Part shown: positions 37,373 through 46,072 of the stretch, piece by piece
How positions within the stretch are numbered: position 1 is the first letter of the stretch
Layout: every line of letters starts with the position of its first letter
Source of the DNA: Oscillospiraceae bacterium
GTDB lineage: Bacteria > Bacillota > Clostridia > Oscillospirales > Oscillospiraceae
NCBI GenBank assembly: GCA_024685535.1
Contig: JAIKVS010000011.1
Span: forward strand, 1-49,928
Length of the DNA stretch: 49,928 nucleotides
Reading direction: 5' to 3'
Notes under the pieces: generated by a model
Told to the model about the DNA's origin: nothing
Database searches by the model: none
What the model saw: only the letters and a program-made list of their open reading frames with translations
Position numbers and translations under genes: made by a program

Positions 37373-38500
37373 TCATCTGTACACCCGTGGAACCCGTTTC
37401 GATACTGCACAGAGCAGTTCATATGGAATAGTTCCGGCTGCATCTGAAATATTATAGATGCTGTTTTTCTCGCCAAATATCTCCACCTCACTGCCCACGT
37501 CCACCTCTTTAAGACCTGTTAGATCGGCCATGCACATATCCATGCATATGCTCCCGCACTGCGGGGCAAAGCCGTCTTTCACAGCGTAACTGCATTTTCC
37601 GCTGCTTGCCCTAGGCAGACCGTCAGCGTATCCTATGGCGAGCACTCCCATACGCGTCAGTTTGTCGGTGGTGTAGTGCCTTCCGTAGCTTACGTCAGTC
37701 CCGGAACCATAGTATTTTATGGTGCTTACAGTGGTTACGAGCCTCATGCACGGCTTCAGACCGAAGCGGCCGGATGTGTCACCGTAGCCGTAAAGCAGCA
37801 GACCGGGCCGAACCATATCGAGAGCTGTCTCAGGATAGTTCACGACGGCACCGCTGTTGGCGCAGTGCCTTATATTGAAACGAAAACTTCCGGCGTTCTC
37901 CACTGCACTGATCACTGTAGTGAAAAGATCGAACTGACTGAGAGTATATGCCCTGTTTTCATTACCATCCTCATCGGAGACTGAGAAGTGGGTGAAAATG
38001 CCTTCAGTTTCAAGACCCGGCAGAGATACCGCCTTAACTATATTAGCAACGCCTTCATCAAAATACTCACCTGCGCAGAGAAACCCCAGTCTGGACATTC
38101 CGGTATCCACCTTGATATGCGTCCGCAGCGTTTTACCTATCCTTACGGCTTCCTCGCTGAATTCAAGGGCTTTAGCAAGGCAGGTGACTGTTTGTGTTAT
38201 ATCGTTTTCAATAAGGACGCGCACATATTCCCTTGGAGTATGGCCGAGTATGAGGATCGGCGTCTTTATTCCGCCCTGGCGAAGTTCGAGGGCCTCATCA
38301 AGACAGGATACCGCTAGATAGTCAGCACCTTCTTCCTCAAGTATCTGTGAAACTCTCAGTGCACCATGACCGTATGCATCGGCTTTAACGATGCCGAGGA
38401 ATCTGCATCCCTCAGGCAGCTGCGCGCGGATAGCTTTGTAGTTATGCCGTATATTGTCCGTGAAGATTTCCGCCCAGCTTCGTTTCTGAAGATCATCCAT
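37373..38500 (-). CDS. alr: Alanine racemase
   Basis: 'RSWAEIFTDNIRHNYKAIRAQLPEGCRFLGIVKADAYGHGALRV' (PLP Lys motif). Confidence 0.95.
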   Translation of the reverse strand: MDDLQKRSWAEIFTDNIRHNYKAIRAQLPEGCRFLGIVKADAYGHGALRVSQILEEEGADYLAVSCLDEALELRQGGIKTPILILGHTPREYVRVLIENDITQTVTCLAKALEFSEEAVRIGKTLRTHIKVDTGMSRLGFLCAGEYFDEGVANIVKAVSLPGLETEGIFTHFSVSDEDGNENRAYTLSQFDLFTTVISAVENAGSFRFNIRHCANSGAVVNYPETALDMVRPGLLLYGYGDTSGRFGLKPCMRLVTTVSTIKYYGSGTDVSYGRHYTTDKLTRMGVLAIGYADGLPRASSGKCSYAVKDGFAPQCGSICMDMCMADLTGLKEVDVGSEVEIFGEKNSIYNISDAAGTIPYELLCAVSKRVPRVYR

Positions 38501-38564
38501 GTTGCTTCTCCTCCCGGGTGTTTTATATCATTATATCACTTCATGGACTGCAGTTAAATATCCG

Positions 38565-38593
38565 TTGCACTTTTTGAAGCCTTGTGATATATT
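38565..38593 (+). promoter_or_regulatory. Promoter of T-box-pheST
   Basis: TTGCAC-17 nt-TATATT. Confidence 0.65.
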
Positions 38594-38599
38594 AATGCC

Positions 38600-38821
38600 T
38601 GTTAATGCTGAGAACGGGAAAATAGCGCATAACACCCGAAAGAGATTGGAGGTCACCGGCTGTAAGCCTCCTCGGAGATGCTGCGCTTGGTTCGCCCGGG
38701 AGCACCGGCCAATCACCGGCGTCATGGCGCGATAAGCCTGTCAAGTGCGGTTTTTTACCGAATCCGGGTGGTACCGCGGAAGTTTTATGCTTTCGTCCCT
38801 GTTTGGGACGGAGGCTTTTTT
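38600..38821 (+). promoter_or_regulatory. T-box leader (tRNA-Phe-responsive) with terminator
   Basis: T-box core 'GGGTGGTACCGCGG' at 38766; terminator CGTCCC-TGTTT-GGGACG followed by GAGGCTTTTTT. Stem I helices CGGG/CCCG and GCGCA/TGCGC flank an internal loop containing TTC (38691-38693). Confidence 0.92.
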
Positions 38822-38844
38822 CATTATCAGGGAGGAAAAGAGAA

Positions 38845-39870
38845 ATGAAACAAATGCTGCAGGATCTCAGAGATGCATCTTTGAAGGCAATTCTGGACTG
38901 CGAAGATGCCGAGCTTCTGGAATCGCTCAGGGTAAAGTATCTGGGTAAAAAAGGAGAACTAACGGCCATTCTCAGGCAGATGGGAAAACTCTCAGCTGAG
39001 GAGCGACCTGCCATGGGTCAGCTTGCCAATAAGCTCAGAGCCGACATTGAAGAGGCTATTGAGAACAGAAATAAAGTGATATCTGCTCTGAAAATGGAGC
39101 GCAGACTCATATCAGAATCAGTGGATGTCACATTGCCGGGGAAAAGGTATCTCCTTGGTCACAAACACCCGATGTACAATGTCCTTGACCAAATAAAGGA
39201 TATTTTTATCGGCATGGGCTTTGAGATAGTTGACGGGCCGGAAGTGGAGCTTGCGGATTATAACTTTACAAAACTCAATATAGATGAGGGACATCCCTCC
39301 AGAGAATGGACGGATACATTTTACTTCACAGAGGACAGTTCGATTCTGCTCAGGACTCAGACGTCTCCCATGCAGATCCATGCCATGGAGACCAAAGAGC
39401 TTCCAATCAGAATGATAGCTCCGGGCAGGGTGTACAGGAAGGACGAGGTGGACGCGACCCATTCACCTATGTTCCATCAGATAGAGGGAATGGTCATAGA
39501 TAAGGGCATCACCATGGCGGACCTGAAGGCGACATTGAACCTTGTTGTGGAGAAGATTTACGGAGAAGGCACAGTTACCCGTTTCCGCCCGCACCATTTC
39601 CCGTTTACCGAACCAAGCTGCGAGCTTGACATTCAGTGTCACAAATGCGGTGGAGTGGGATGCCCAACCTGCAAAGGCGAAGGTTGGATTGAAGTCCTTG
39701 GTGCAGGTATGGTGCATCCGAAGGTGCTTGCTGGATGCGGGATAGACCCAGATGTATATTCGGGATGGGCTTTCGGCATGGGTCTTGAGCGACTTGCCCT
39801 GGGTGAGTATAAGATCAACGATCTGCGTCTGATCTTTGAAAACGATAAACGCTTCCTCGAGCAGTTCTGA
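38845..39870 (+). CDS. pheS: Phenylalanyl-tRNA synthetase alpha subunit
   Basis: ATG 38845 after GGGAGG; 'LLRTQTSPMQIHAMETKELPIRMIAPGRVYRKDEVDATHSPMFHQIEG', 'GWAFGMGLERLALGEYKINDLR'. Confidence 0.98.
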   Translation: MKQMLQDLRDASLKAILDCEDAELLESLRVKYLGKKGELTAILRQMGKLSAEERPAMGQLANKLRADIEEAIENRNKVISALKMERRLISESVDVTLPGKRYLLGHKHPMYNVLDQIKDIFIGMGFEIVDGPEVELADYNFTKLNIDEGHPSREWTDTFYFTEDSSILLRTQTSPMQIHAMETKELPIRMIAPGRVYRKDEVDATHSPMFHQIEGMVIDKGITMADLKATLNLVVEKIYGEGTVTRFRPHHFPFTEPSCELDIQCHKCGGVGCPTCKGEGWIEVLGAGMVHPKVLAGCGIDPDVYSGWAFGMGLERLALGEYKINDLRLIFENDKRFLEQF

Positions 39871-39891
39871 TATAAGGGGAGGATAATAGAA

Positions 39892-42576
39892 ATGCTGCTT
39901 TCAAGAAAATGGCTCAATGAATTCATAGATCTGCCTTTGGATGAATACGGTGACCGCCGCTTCACGGAGGAAATGAGCATCTCCGGGTCCAAGGTTGAAA
40001 CCACGGAGGACCTTTCACAAAAAATAAAAAATGTGGTGGCGGGCAGGATACTGTCTCTTGACAGACACCCCGATTCCGACCATATGTTCGTAGCAAAGCT
40101 GGATGTCGGGAAAGAATCGCCTGTGACCATAGTCACAGGAGCATGGAATGTTCACATCGGAGATATGGTGCCTGTCGCGCTCCATGATTCGCTTCTGCCT
40201 ACTGGAGCAAAAATAATGAAAGGAAAGCTGCGTGGAGTCGAATCTGAGGGAATGCTATGCTCTCTCAAAGAGCTCGACTGCACAGTTCATGATTTCCCGT
40301 ATGCAGATATAGTGCCTGCTGCCATCCTGACAGACTATCACCCGATCGATCCGGAAAAGCCGTCTGTCTCTGCTGATATAAAGGCGGGCGATAGGATATT
40401 CGGCAAAGTCATCGCAGCGGAGGTTTGCAAAGTTAAAAATTCTGGAGCGGGTCTTTGGAAACTGAGCCTTATGCCCGAAGCGGAAACTGTTACTGCCTGC
40501 GCTAACATCCACGAAGGTGATCTCATAGCCTACGACACTGCAAAAAACTCTGTATGCACCCTTGAAGACCTTAGGGCTAAGCAGGAGGAGTTCCCGCATT
40601 GCATCTGCGATGGTATCCTTGTGCTTCAGGAAAGCTGTGCGCCGGGCGATGATATAGGTAAGCTCCTGGGAATGGATGACTATGTCGTTGAATTTGAGAT
40701 AACGCCCAACCGGCCTGACTGCCTCTGCGTTATAGGGCTCGCGAGAGAGGCTGCGGTAACTTTCGGAAAGGAGCTGAAGCTCCATGTGCCGGTTGTCCGG
40801 GCTGAGGCCGGAGGGGATATCAATGACCTTGCAAAAGTTGTTATTGAAGACGATAAACTCTGCACAAGATATACTGCCCGCATGGTCAAAAACGTAAAAA
40901 TTGCTCCGTCACCGGAATGGATGAGAGAACGCATTCGCAACTCCGGCATGCGCCCGATAAACAACATAGTCGATATTACAAACTATGTTATGCTAGAATA
41001 CGGCCAGCCTATGCATGCCTTCGACTTCTCATGCGTAAAAAATGGAGAGATACATGTAAGATGCGCCAGAGAAGGCGAGACCATGCGTACACTGGATGGA
41101 AATCTCCGTGAGCTGAATCCCTCAATGCTCTGCATCTGCGACACAGAAAGGCCTGTCGGCATTGCGGGTGTAATGGGCGGGGAAAACAGCGAGATAGTCG
41201 GCGACACCGGAATGGTGCTTTTCGAGAGCGCCTGTTTCAATGGCCCTTCAATCAGAAGAACGGCAACTGCTCTCGGTATGAGGACCGATGCATCGTCACG
41301 CTTTGAAAAAGGTCTTGATATTGAAAACACTGTGGCTGCGGTGAATCGCGCCTGCGAGCTCGTCGAGATGCTCGGAGCCGGTGAGGTGGTGAAAGGTATA
41401 ATAGACGTTCTGCCAAATAAACCGGTGGCAACTACCCTCAGGCTCGAGCCGGAAAAGATAAATGCACTTCTCGGCACGGAACTTACCGCCGATGAGATGA
41501 TAAAGATCCTCAGGGATCTCGGTTTCACGGTGGATGGTGATGTCATTACTGTTCCTTCGTGGAGAGGCGATGTGGAGCACTATTCGGATATCGCCGAAGA
41601 AGTGGCAAGATTTTTCGGGTATAACAATATACCTGTAAAGTTCACAGGTGCCATAAGCAGTTGCGGCGGTTTCACAGACTATCAGCTCTGTGAGAGGAGA
41701 GTAGGCGAGATATGCCGCAGCATGGGGATGGACGAGATTATTACGTATTCTTTCATCAGCCCTGCATACTATGACAAGATCCGCATGCCGGCCGACAGTC
41801 CCCTCAGAGACAGTCTCAGGATCCTAAATCCCCTCGGCGAGGATACGTCCATCATGCGTACTACCGTTCTCCCTTCAATGCTGGAGATACTAACCAGAAA
41901 CTGCAACTTCCGAAACAGGTCCGCTGCATTCTATGAGATAGGAAGGATTTATCTCAAGCGGGATGACGGAATGGCTGATGAACCGAGGATGATTTCTTTC
42001 GGCGCATATGGTGACGGAATTGATTTCTTTACTATGAAAGGTTGGATCGAATCCCTTCTGGGTACGATTTGCAAAGGTACACTGCGCTTCGAGGCGGACA
42101 GTAGCAATCCGTCTTATCATCCCGGGCGCTGCGCGGCTGTTTATATTGATGCCAAGCGCGTAGGCGTATTCGGACAGGTCCATCCTGAGGTTATGGACAA
42201 CTATGGCGTTGACGCTGAGTTTTACTGTGCTGAGCTGAGCTTCGACGTGGTATACGCTTTCCGCAAGGATCTTGCGGTTTATAAGCCGCTCCCGAGATTC
42301 CCGTCGGTTACCCGTGATATCGCCGTGCTCTGCGACAGTGAAGTCCCCGTGGGCAGGCTGCATGAATGCATAATGAGCGCCGGGGGAAAATATCTAAAGG
42401 AATGTGAGCTTTTCGACGTTTATACCGGTGAGCGCATACCCTTCGGCAAAAAGTCTGTGGCCTTTTCTCTTACCATGCGTGCCGACGATCAGACGCTCAC
42501 TGACGACCACGCCGGCGAGACCGTGGACATGATTCTTAAGGCGCTGAGTGAGAAGTTCGGGGCAGTCATCAGATAA
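39892..42576 (+). CDS. pheT: Phenylalanyl-tRNA synthetase beta subunit (with internal extension)
   Basis: tRNA-bind, B3/B4, B5 and FDX-ACB regions: 'EFEITPNRPDCLCVIGLAREAA', 'MRPINNIVDITNYVMLEYGQPMHAFD', 'PRFPSVTRDIAVLCD'. Confidence 0.97.
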   Translation: MLLSRKWLNEFIDLPLDEYGDRRFTEEMSISGSKVETTEDLSQKIKNVVAGRILSLDRHPDSDHMFVAKLDVGKESPVTIVTGAWNVHIGDMVPVALHDSLLPTGAKIMKGKLRGVESEGMLCSLKELDCTVHDFPYADIVPAAILTDYHPIDPEKPSVSADIKAGDRIFGKVIAAEVCKVKNSGAGLWKLSLMPEAETVTACANIHEGDLIAYDTAKNSVCTLEDLRAKQEEFPHCICDGILVLQESCAPGDDIGKLLGMDDYVVEFEITPNRPDCLCVIGLAREAAVTFGKELKLHVPVVRAEAGGDINDLAKVVIEDDKLCTRYTARMVKNVKIAPSPEWMRERIRNSGMRPINNIVDITNYVMLEYGQPMHAFDFSCVKNGEIHVRCAREGETMRTLDGNLRELNPSMLCICDTERPVGIAGVMGGENSEIVGDTGMVLFESACFNGPSIRRTATALGMRTDASSRFEKGLDIENTVAAVNRACELVEMLGAGEVVKGIIDVLPNKPVATTLRLEPEKINALLGTELTADEMIKILRDLGFTVDGDVITVPSWRGDVEHYSDIAEEVARFFGYNNIPVKFTGAISSCGGFTDYQLCERRVGEICRSMGMDEIITYSFISPAYYDKIRMPADSPLRDSLRILNPLGEDTSIMRTTVLPSMLEILTRNCNFRNRSAAFYEIGRIYLKRDDGMADEPRMISFGAYGDGIDFFTMKGWIESLLGTICKGTLRFEADSSNPSYHPGRCAAVYIDAKRVGVFGQVHPEVMDNYGVDAEFYCAELSFDVVYAFRKDLAVYKPLPRFPSVTRDIAVLCDSEVPVGRLHECIMSAGGKYLKECELFDVYTGERIPFGKKSVAFSLTMRADDQTLTDDHAGETVDMILKALSEKFGAVIR

Positions 42577-42667
42577 CGTTTTTCTCATAAAGATTTGGAA
42601 GCGGGTCTTTACTTAGATATCCTTAATCTGATATAATCTATAAAAAGAGATTAGGGAGTGATGAAGC

Positions 42668-42910
42668 TTGGAAGATGCGACCAGGAAATTTACTGCGATT
42701 GACTCTAAGACCCAGATGAAGGAGATCCTCAATTCGGTTTATAATTCCCTCATGGTAAAGGGCTATAACCCAATAAACCAGATAGTGGGATATATCCTCT
42801 CTGAGGATCCGACCTACATTACAAACTATAATAATGCGCGTCAGCTCATCTGCCATATCGACAGAGATGATCTGCTTCAGGAGCTCGTCAGGAGCTATCT
42901 AAATAAGTAA
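42668..42910 (+). CDS. ireB: IreB-family (UPF0297) regulatory protein
   Basis: TTG start; 'MKEILNSVYNSLMVKGYNPINQIVGYILSEDPTYITNYNNARQLICHIDRDDLLQELVRSYL'. Confidence 0.94.
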   Translation: MEDATRKFTAIDSKTQMKEILNSVYNSLMVKGYNPINQIVGYILSEDPTYITNYNNARQLICHIDRDDLLQELVRSYLNK

Positions 42911-42943
42911 AAAATTCGCAGGGCTTTGCCTTGCGGATTTTTT
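42909..42943 (+). terminator. Terminator after ireB
   Basis: AAAAAATTCGCA...TGCGGATTTTTT. Confidence 0.8.
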
Positions 42944-42949
42944 AAAACC

Positions 42950-43783
42950 ATGATGATGTCTGAAAACATTCAAACGATGAGACTGGCCTCGGCCGCAGAA
43001 CTGAATATTCGAAAGACCTTTGACTGCGGTCAGTGCTTCCGCTGGAACGAAACCAGAGACGGGGGATGGTGCGGCGTCGCATTCGGGCATCCCGCCAAGG
43101 TCTGGCAGGAAGGGAACGACGTTTTCATCCGCTCGGCTGCCCCCAATGCCCTATGGTGGGATTACTTCGACCTGGAGCGCGACTATGATGCTGCCGCTTC
43201 CTCCTTCTGTGGCGGGGACTGGCTCGATGAGGCAAAGAGTTTCGGTAGTGGCATAAGGATCCTCAGACAGGAGCCGTGGGAAGCACTCTGCTCCTTCATC
43301 ATCTCGCAGTGCAACAATATTCCCAGAATAAAGGGTATAGTTGAAAGACTGTGCTCATACTTCGGCGATCCGGTGGATTTCGAAGGGGAGCGGTACTACA
43401 CTTTCCCCTCAGCAGAAAGAATAGCACTGCTCAGACTCGAGGACCTTCAGCCCTTAAGGAGCGGCTACCGCGCGGAATATATCCTCAGCGCGGCTAAGGA
43501 GGTCGCCTCCGGAAAAACAGATCTCGATCAGCTTGCAGTTGCCGATTGGGTGAGTGCAGAAAAGGCACTGCTGGCCATGAAGGGCATAGGCAAAAAGGTG
43601 GCAGACTGCATGCTGCTCTTCGGGCTGCATCATATGGAGGCATTCCCAGTAGACGTGTGGATAAGACGCGCTCTCAAAGAGCACTTTCCCCCGGAATTTG
43701 ATCCCTCAGCGCTTGGCGAAAACGCAGGGCTTGCCCAGCAATATATATTTTATTACGCCCGGTCCGGAGCTTCCGGACGGTGA
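42950..43783 (+). CDS. 8-oxoguanine DNA glycosylase (OGG1-type, HhH-GPD)
   Basis: '[12 protein letters not shown]', '[22 protein letters not shown]', '[36 protein letters not shown]'. Confidence 0.93.
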   Translation: MMMSENIQTMRLASAAELNIRKTFDCGQCFRWNETRDGGWCGVAFGHPAKVWQEGNDVFIRSAAPNALWWDYFDLERDYDAAASSFCGGDWLDEAKSFGSGIRILRQEPWEALCSFIISQCNNIPRIKGIVERLCSYFGDPVDFEGERYYTFPSAERIALLRLEDLQPLRSGYRAEYILSAAKEVASGKTDLDQLAVADWVSAEKALLAMKGIGKKVADCMLLFGLHHMEAFPVDVWIRRALKEHFPPEFDPSALGENAGLAQQYIFYYARSGASGR

Positions 43784-43808
43784 AAGAATGCTTAAAAAGG
43801 AGACAGAC

Positions 43809-45302
43809 ATGGCATTTTACTACAATGAACCCTCACGCACCTTCAGCGAATACCTTCTCATCCCCGGCTTCACTGGAGAGGGCTGCACGCCCGCAAACGT
43901 GAGCCTGCGCACTCCACTGGTCAAATACAGAAAAGGCGAAGAGGAGAGCAGCATCAACCTGAACATCCCTTTTGTCTCCGCCATAATGCAGTCCGTTTCA
44001 AACGACACTATGGCCATAGCCCTTGCCAAGGAAGGCGGACTTTCCTTCATTTTCGGCTCCCAGAGCATCGAATCCGAGGCCGCCATGGTGGCAAAGGTGA
44101 AGAGCTACAAGGCCGGCTTCGTCACGAGCGCATCCAATGTTCGCCCTGATCAGACCCTTGAGGATATCCTTGAGCTGAAGGAAAAGAACGGCTTTTCCAC
44201 CACTGCCGTCACCGAGGACGGTACAGAGCACGGAGAACTCCTGGGAATCGTTTCCAGCAGAGATTACCGTGTGAGCCGCATGGATGTTTCAACACCTGTC
44301 TCCTCGTTCATGACTCCACTTGAAAAGCTGGTTACCGCTCCCGATGGCACCACCCTCAAGGAGGCAAACGATATAATCTGGGACCACAAGCTCAACTCTC
44401 TTCCAATAGTTGACAAAGAGGGAAGGCTCGTGAGCTTTGTCTTCCGCAAGGACTATTCGGAGCACAAGGCCAATCCCAATGAGATCCTCGATTCAAAAAA
44501 GCGCTATATGGTAGGCGCCGGCATCAATACCAGAGACTATGAGGAGCGTGTTCCCGCCCTCGTGGATGCAGGAGTGGACGTCCTCTGCATCGACTCTTCC
44601 GATGGCTATACCTGGCGCCAGCAGAAGACTCTCGAGTACATACGCGGCAAATACGGCGACAGCGTAAAGGTAGGCGCCGGTAACGTCGTTGATAAGGACG
44701 GCTTCCTCTTCCTTGCAGAAGCCGGGGCCGATTTTGTAAAGGTTGGCATCGGCGGCGGCAGCATCTGCATCACCAGAGAGACCAAGGGCATAGGCCGCGG
44801 CCAGGCCTCCGCACTCATCGAAGTGGTGGCTGCAAGGGATGAATACTTCAAAAAGACCGGCGTTTATGTCCCCGTCTGCTCCGACGGAGGCCTCGTATAT
44901 GATTACCACATGACCCTCGCCCTCGCCATGGGCGCGGACTTCCTCATGATGGGCAGATACTTTGCCAGATTCGACGAGAGCCCCACCCAGAAACTCATGA
45001 TAAACGGCACCTTCGTCAAGGAATATTGGGGCGAAGGTTCAAACAGAGCCAGAAACTGGCAGCGCTACGACCTCGGCGGAAAGGGCAGGCTCAGCTTTGA
45101 AGAGGGAGTTGATTCCTATGTCACTTATGCGGGACCTCTGCACGATAACGTTGAGATGAGCGTTCACAAGATCAAATCCACCATGTGCAACTGCGGCGTC
45201 ACCAACCTTGAGGACCTCAAGAAGAACGCCAAACTCACTCTGGTCTCCTCCGTCAGCATTGTCGAAGGCGGCAGCCACGACGTTATTCTGAAGAATAAAT
45301 AA
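43809..45302 (+). CDS. guaB: IMP dehydrogenase family protein (with CBS domains)
   Basis: ATG 43809 after AAAAGGAGACAGAC. '[27 protein letters not shown]', CBS insert, catalytic loop '[20 protein letters not shown]', '[12 protein letters not shown]'. Confidence 0.92.
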   Translation: MAFYYNEPSRTFSEYLLIPGFTGEGCTPANVSLRTPLVKYRKGEEESSINLNIPFVSAIMQSVSNDTMAIALAKEGGLSFIFGSQSIESEAAMVAKVKSYKAGFVTSASNVRPDQTLEDILELKEKNGFSTTAVTEDGTEHGELLGIVSSRDYRVSRMDVSTPVSSFMTPLEKLVTAPDGTTLKEANDIIWDHKLNSLPIVDKEGRLVSFVFRKDYSEHKANPNEILDSKKRYMVGAGINTRDYEERVPALVDAGVDVLCIDSSDGYTWRQQKTLEYIRGKYGDSVKVGAGNVVDKDGFLFLAEAGADFVKVGIGGGSICITRETKGIGRGQASALIEVVAARDEYFKKTGVYVPVCSDGGLVYDYHMTLALAMGADFLMMGRYFARFDESPTQKLMINGTFVKEYWGEGSNRARNWQRYDLGGKGRLSFEEGVDSYVTYAGPLHDNVEMSVHKIKSTMCNCGVTNLEDLKKNAKLTLVSSVSIVEGGSHDVILKNK

Positions 45303-45314
45303 GTGTATCTGAAA

Positions 45315-45346
45315 TAAGGGAGGCAGCCATATGGCTGCCTCCCTTA
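45315..45346. terminator. Perfect palindrome terminator between convergent genes
   Basis: TAAGGGAGGCAGCCATATGGCTGCCTCCCTTA, followed by AGCTTTTT. Confidence 0.85.
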
Positions 45347-45352
45347 AGCTTT

Positions 45353-46072
45353 TTATCGACCAAGTATCAACAGGCGTGCAACTCCCAAAGCCTCGCGAAT
45401 GAAGAAATTCGCAGCGAGGACGGGATTGCCGGGATAGCCTGCCACTCCTGTCGCACGGACATTCATCGACAGTGCGGTTTTTTTTGCTCTGTACAGGTGA
45501 TATGAACTGGAGAGTATCGCGACGTTGCCGTCAGGCTCATCTCCGAGTGAACGTATGATATCAAATGAAAGAGAGAGGTTTTCCCGGGTGGATGAAGAAT
45601 ACTCCTCTTTGATCATACGATTCGGAGCTATCCCGTAATCACGGAGATGCTCAAACATGCAGGAAGCTTCGCTCATGTCCTCGTTCGGGCCGTTACCTCC
45701 GCTGAGTATGGCTGTACTCTCGGTAAATCGCTCAAGATAATGCTTTGCAGCATCTATCCTATACTGCAGTGAGCGGGAAGGTTTCGAGCCAATGACCTCA
45801 GCTCCGAGTACTATGAGGTATTTTCTTTTGCAGTCATTGTCCGTGTGCGCATACAGGATCACGGGGATCTCGAAGCCTATGAAGAGAGCAGTCCCGCCGA
45901 TGATGAGAAAAGTGATTATCCGGCAAAGTTCAGATGGGCATACAGTGTAAATCACAGTGAATGCAGCAGCCATTGACAGTAGATGCGCTATATATGAATA
46001 GCCCTTCATGCAATACCGGAAGACAAAGGCGCTTATGATAAGCAGAGCGGGAGTGATCCACCAGACTGTCAT
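45353..46072 (-). CDS. DUF218/YdcF-SanA-ElyC family membrane protein
   Basis: 'LIVLGAEVIGSKPSRSLQYRIDAAKHYLERFTESTAILSGGNGPNEDMSEASCMFEHL'; ATGA overlap with the upstream ABC-F gene. Confidence 0.9.
   Translation of the reverse strand: MTVWWITPALLIISAFVFRYCMKGYSYIAHLLSMAAAFTVIYTVCPSELCRIITFLIIGGTALFIGFEIPVILYAHTDNDCKRKYLIVLGAEVIGSKPSRSLQYRIDAAKHYLERFTESTAILSGGNGPNEDMSEASCMFEHLRDYGIAPNRMIKEEYSSSTRENLSLSFDIIRSLGDEPDGNVAILSSSYHLYRAKKTALSMNVRATGVAGYPGNPVLAANFFIREALGVARLLILGR

Noticed and set aside
36517-37491. 324-aa ORF antisense to cstA/alr junction
   Set aside because: Crosses a clear terminator and two good genes; no domain.
43698-43808. N-terminal extension of the IMPDH ORF overlapping ogg
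   Set aside because: Upstream residues are out-of-frame ogg sequence; the RBS and homology begin at ATG 43809.
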